Below are positions 63,098 to 64,000 of a DNA stretch of 64,000 bases, in pieces. Every line of letters starts with the position of its first letter. Positions within the stretch are counted from its first letter, which is position 1. The notes under the pieces were generated by a model, which worked only from the letters and a program-made list of their open reading frames with translations, had not been told where the DNA came from and did no database searches. Origin of the DNA: Acinetobacter sp. C32I (GTDB lineage: Bacteria > Pseudomonadota > Gammaproteobacteria > Pseudomonadales > Moraxellaceae); the NCBI RefSeq assembly GCF_023702715.1, contig NZ_CP098480.1, positions 248,001 through 312,000 of the forward strand, written 5' to 3'. A program made the translations under genes and the position numbers.

Positions 63098-64000
63098 TGA
63101 CCTCTTTGATATGACTTACATTGGCATGGATATAACCATCATGCATTTCAACCGCAATGCTTGAGCCGACTTGTTGCACAGAGCGAATTGCTTTGTTTTC
63201 ACTACGCACAATGGCATAGCCTTTGGCTAAAACATGTTTGGGATTTTGCAGTAATGTTTCCCGCATCAAGGCTTCGATTTGGGTCGAGGCTGTTTTAAGT
63301 TGCTGTTTCGCAAAATATTGCAGGGTTGATTTAGCAACTTGAAGGTGTAAATTACTGGCGCTGATTTGATTCTCAGCTTGTGATTTGATGACACTCATCA
63401 AACGATCATTTTGACTTTGATAGGCAGTAATCTGATGTTGAGACAGTAGTTTGATGGTTTGGAGATGATTGACGACATCTTGTGAGCGTTCTGCGATCAG
63501 ATTCCGAATTCCTGCAATGACTTTACTGGGTGTATCAAAGGAACGATGTGCGATCTCATCTAAAATGGTTCGGTCTTTTTCATGTCCAATACCCACCCAG
63601 ATCGGGACTTTGCGTTTACACAGCAGGGCAGCCAGATCATAGTCATTTAAATAAGCTAAATCGTTGACTGCACCACCACCACGAATGATCACGATCAGAT
63701 CTGGCGGTAGGGTATAATCTTTTGCCCACTGGCGTAGCCCTGAGCCTAAAGACTCCATAATACTGTGTGCGGCGGTATTACCTTGAAAAGTCGCGGTGTG
63801 ATAAACAAAATGACAGACACCAGCTTGATGTAATGCATCGGCATCTTTCTTGAAGTCACCTAAACCTGCTGCATTTTCCGGAGCAATCACCAGTACATTT
63901 TCAATATCAAATGGGGCGGGTAGTTCCTTATTAAGATGAACCAATCCTTCACTGCTTAATCGCGCAAGAATCTGTTGATAACGCTTTGCAATATCGCCCA
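63084..64000 (-). CDS. xseA: Exodeoxyribonuclease VII large subunit, C-terminal part (5' end beyond window)
   Basis: About 305 C-terminal residues are visible; the frame is open to the window end. The apparent TTG start at 63944 is internal, since the upstream frame reads GDIAKRYQQILARLSSEGL, the start of the catalytic region. PDLIVIIRGGGAVNDLAYLNDYDLA and WVGIGHEKDRTILDEIAHRSFDTPSK are the catalytic core. The complex degrades single-stranded DNA. Confidence 0.95.
   Translation of the reverse strand, partial: GDIAKRYQQILARLSSEGLVHLNKELPAPFDIENVLVIAPENAAGLGDFKKDADALHQAGVCHFVYHTATFQGNTAAHSIMESLGSGLRQWAKDYTLPPDLIVIIRGGGAVNDLAYLNDYDLAALLCKRKVPIWVGIGHEKDRTILDEIAHRSFDTPSKVIAGIRNLIAERSQDVVNHLQTIKLLSQHQITAYQSQNDRLMSVIKSQAENQISASNLHLQVAKSTLQYFAKQQLKTASTQIEALMRETLLQNPKHVLAKGYAIVRSENKAIRSVQQVGSSIAVEMHDGYIHANVSHIKEVIDHE

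Overview
The window looks like the chromosome of an Acinetobacter species. It is AT-rich and carries argG, kup, fadH, an EptA/PmrC-type phosphoethanolamine transferase, dsbA and xseB/xseA, together with a long UmuD of the type known from this genus. About 44 kb of the 64 kb is one apparently complete temperate myovirus prophage inserted in a tRNA-Val(GAC) gene. The exact 46-bp core is repeated at 3388-3433 and 47437-47482.

Layout. 1-3320: end of a MoxR-type ATPase, a DUF58 protein and a TgpA-like transglutaminase membrane protein, apparently one operon. 3356-3432: tRNA-Val carrying attL. 3434-47482: prophage. Order within the prophage: attL-side cargo gene; leftward integrase, excisionase and Sak4-like recombination operon; repressor/Cro switch with repeated 18-bp operators; rightward replication operon (primosomal protein, DnaC-like loader, HNH nuclease, DUF1064 protein); an AT-rich cargo block at 14.3-16.5 kb; terminase, portal, head genes, neck, contractile tail (sheath, tube, frameshifted chaperone, tape measure); a second insert at 32.3-33.6 kb with two leftward secreted-protein genes and a tiny CRISPR array; baseplate, fibres, holin, endolysin; then a leftward lysogeny block (membrane protein, UmuC, UmuD, PIN-like protein, SRAP protein). 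47483-64000: chromosome with two small genes, a frameshifted gene, pirin, argG, a LysR/EamA divergent pair, fadH, tRNA-Ser, a DHFR-like/TetR divergent pair, kup, eptA-like, dsbA, xseB and xseA (cut by the window end).

Two signals stand out. First, 33467-33614 holds three 28-nt repeats separated by two 32-nt spacers, an exact 60-nt period. The repeats have the 5-bp stem and 8-nt 3' handle of type I-F CRISPR repeats, and no cas gene is in the window. The array sits between two intrinsic terminators in a prophage tail operon. It could be a phage-carried immunity array against competitors, or an RNA-based anti-CRISPR decoy. Second, the hexamer CGCCGT (or its complement ACGGCG) occurs about 80 times in the prophage by eye, against two in about 20 kb of flanking chromosome. 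It is missing from the blocks that look like cargo, so it marks the phage backbone and may be a DNA-level signal.

How it works together. The repressor probably controls both the leftward recombination operon and the rightward early operon through similar operators. Early genes replicate the phage DNA, and a candidate late regulator ends the early operon. Late genes build a contractile-tailed virion, then lyse the cell. Cargo genes (possible nucleases or defence proteins, secreted proteins, SOS polymerase and SRAP) occupy classical moron positions and are probably expressed in the lysogen. All counts and structures were read by eye; no database was searched.
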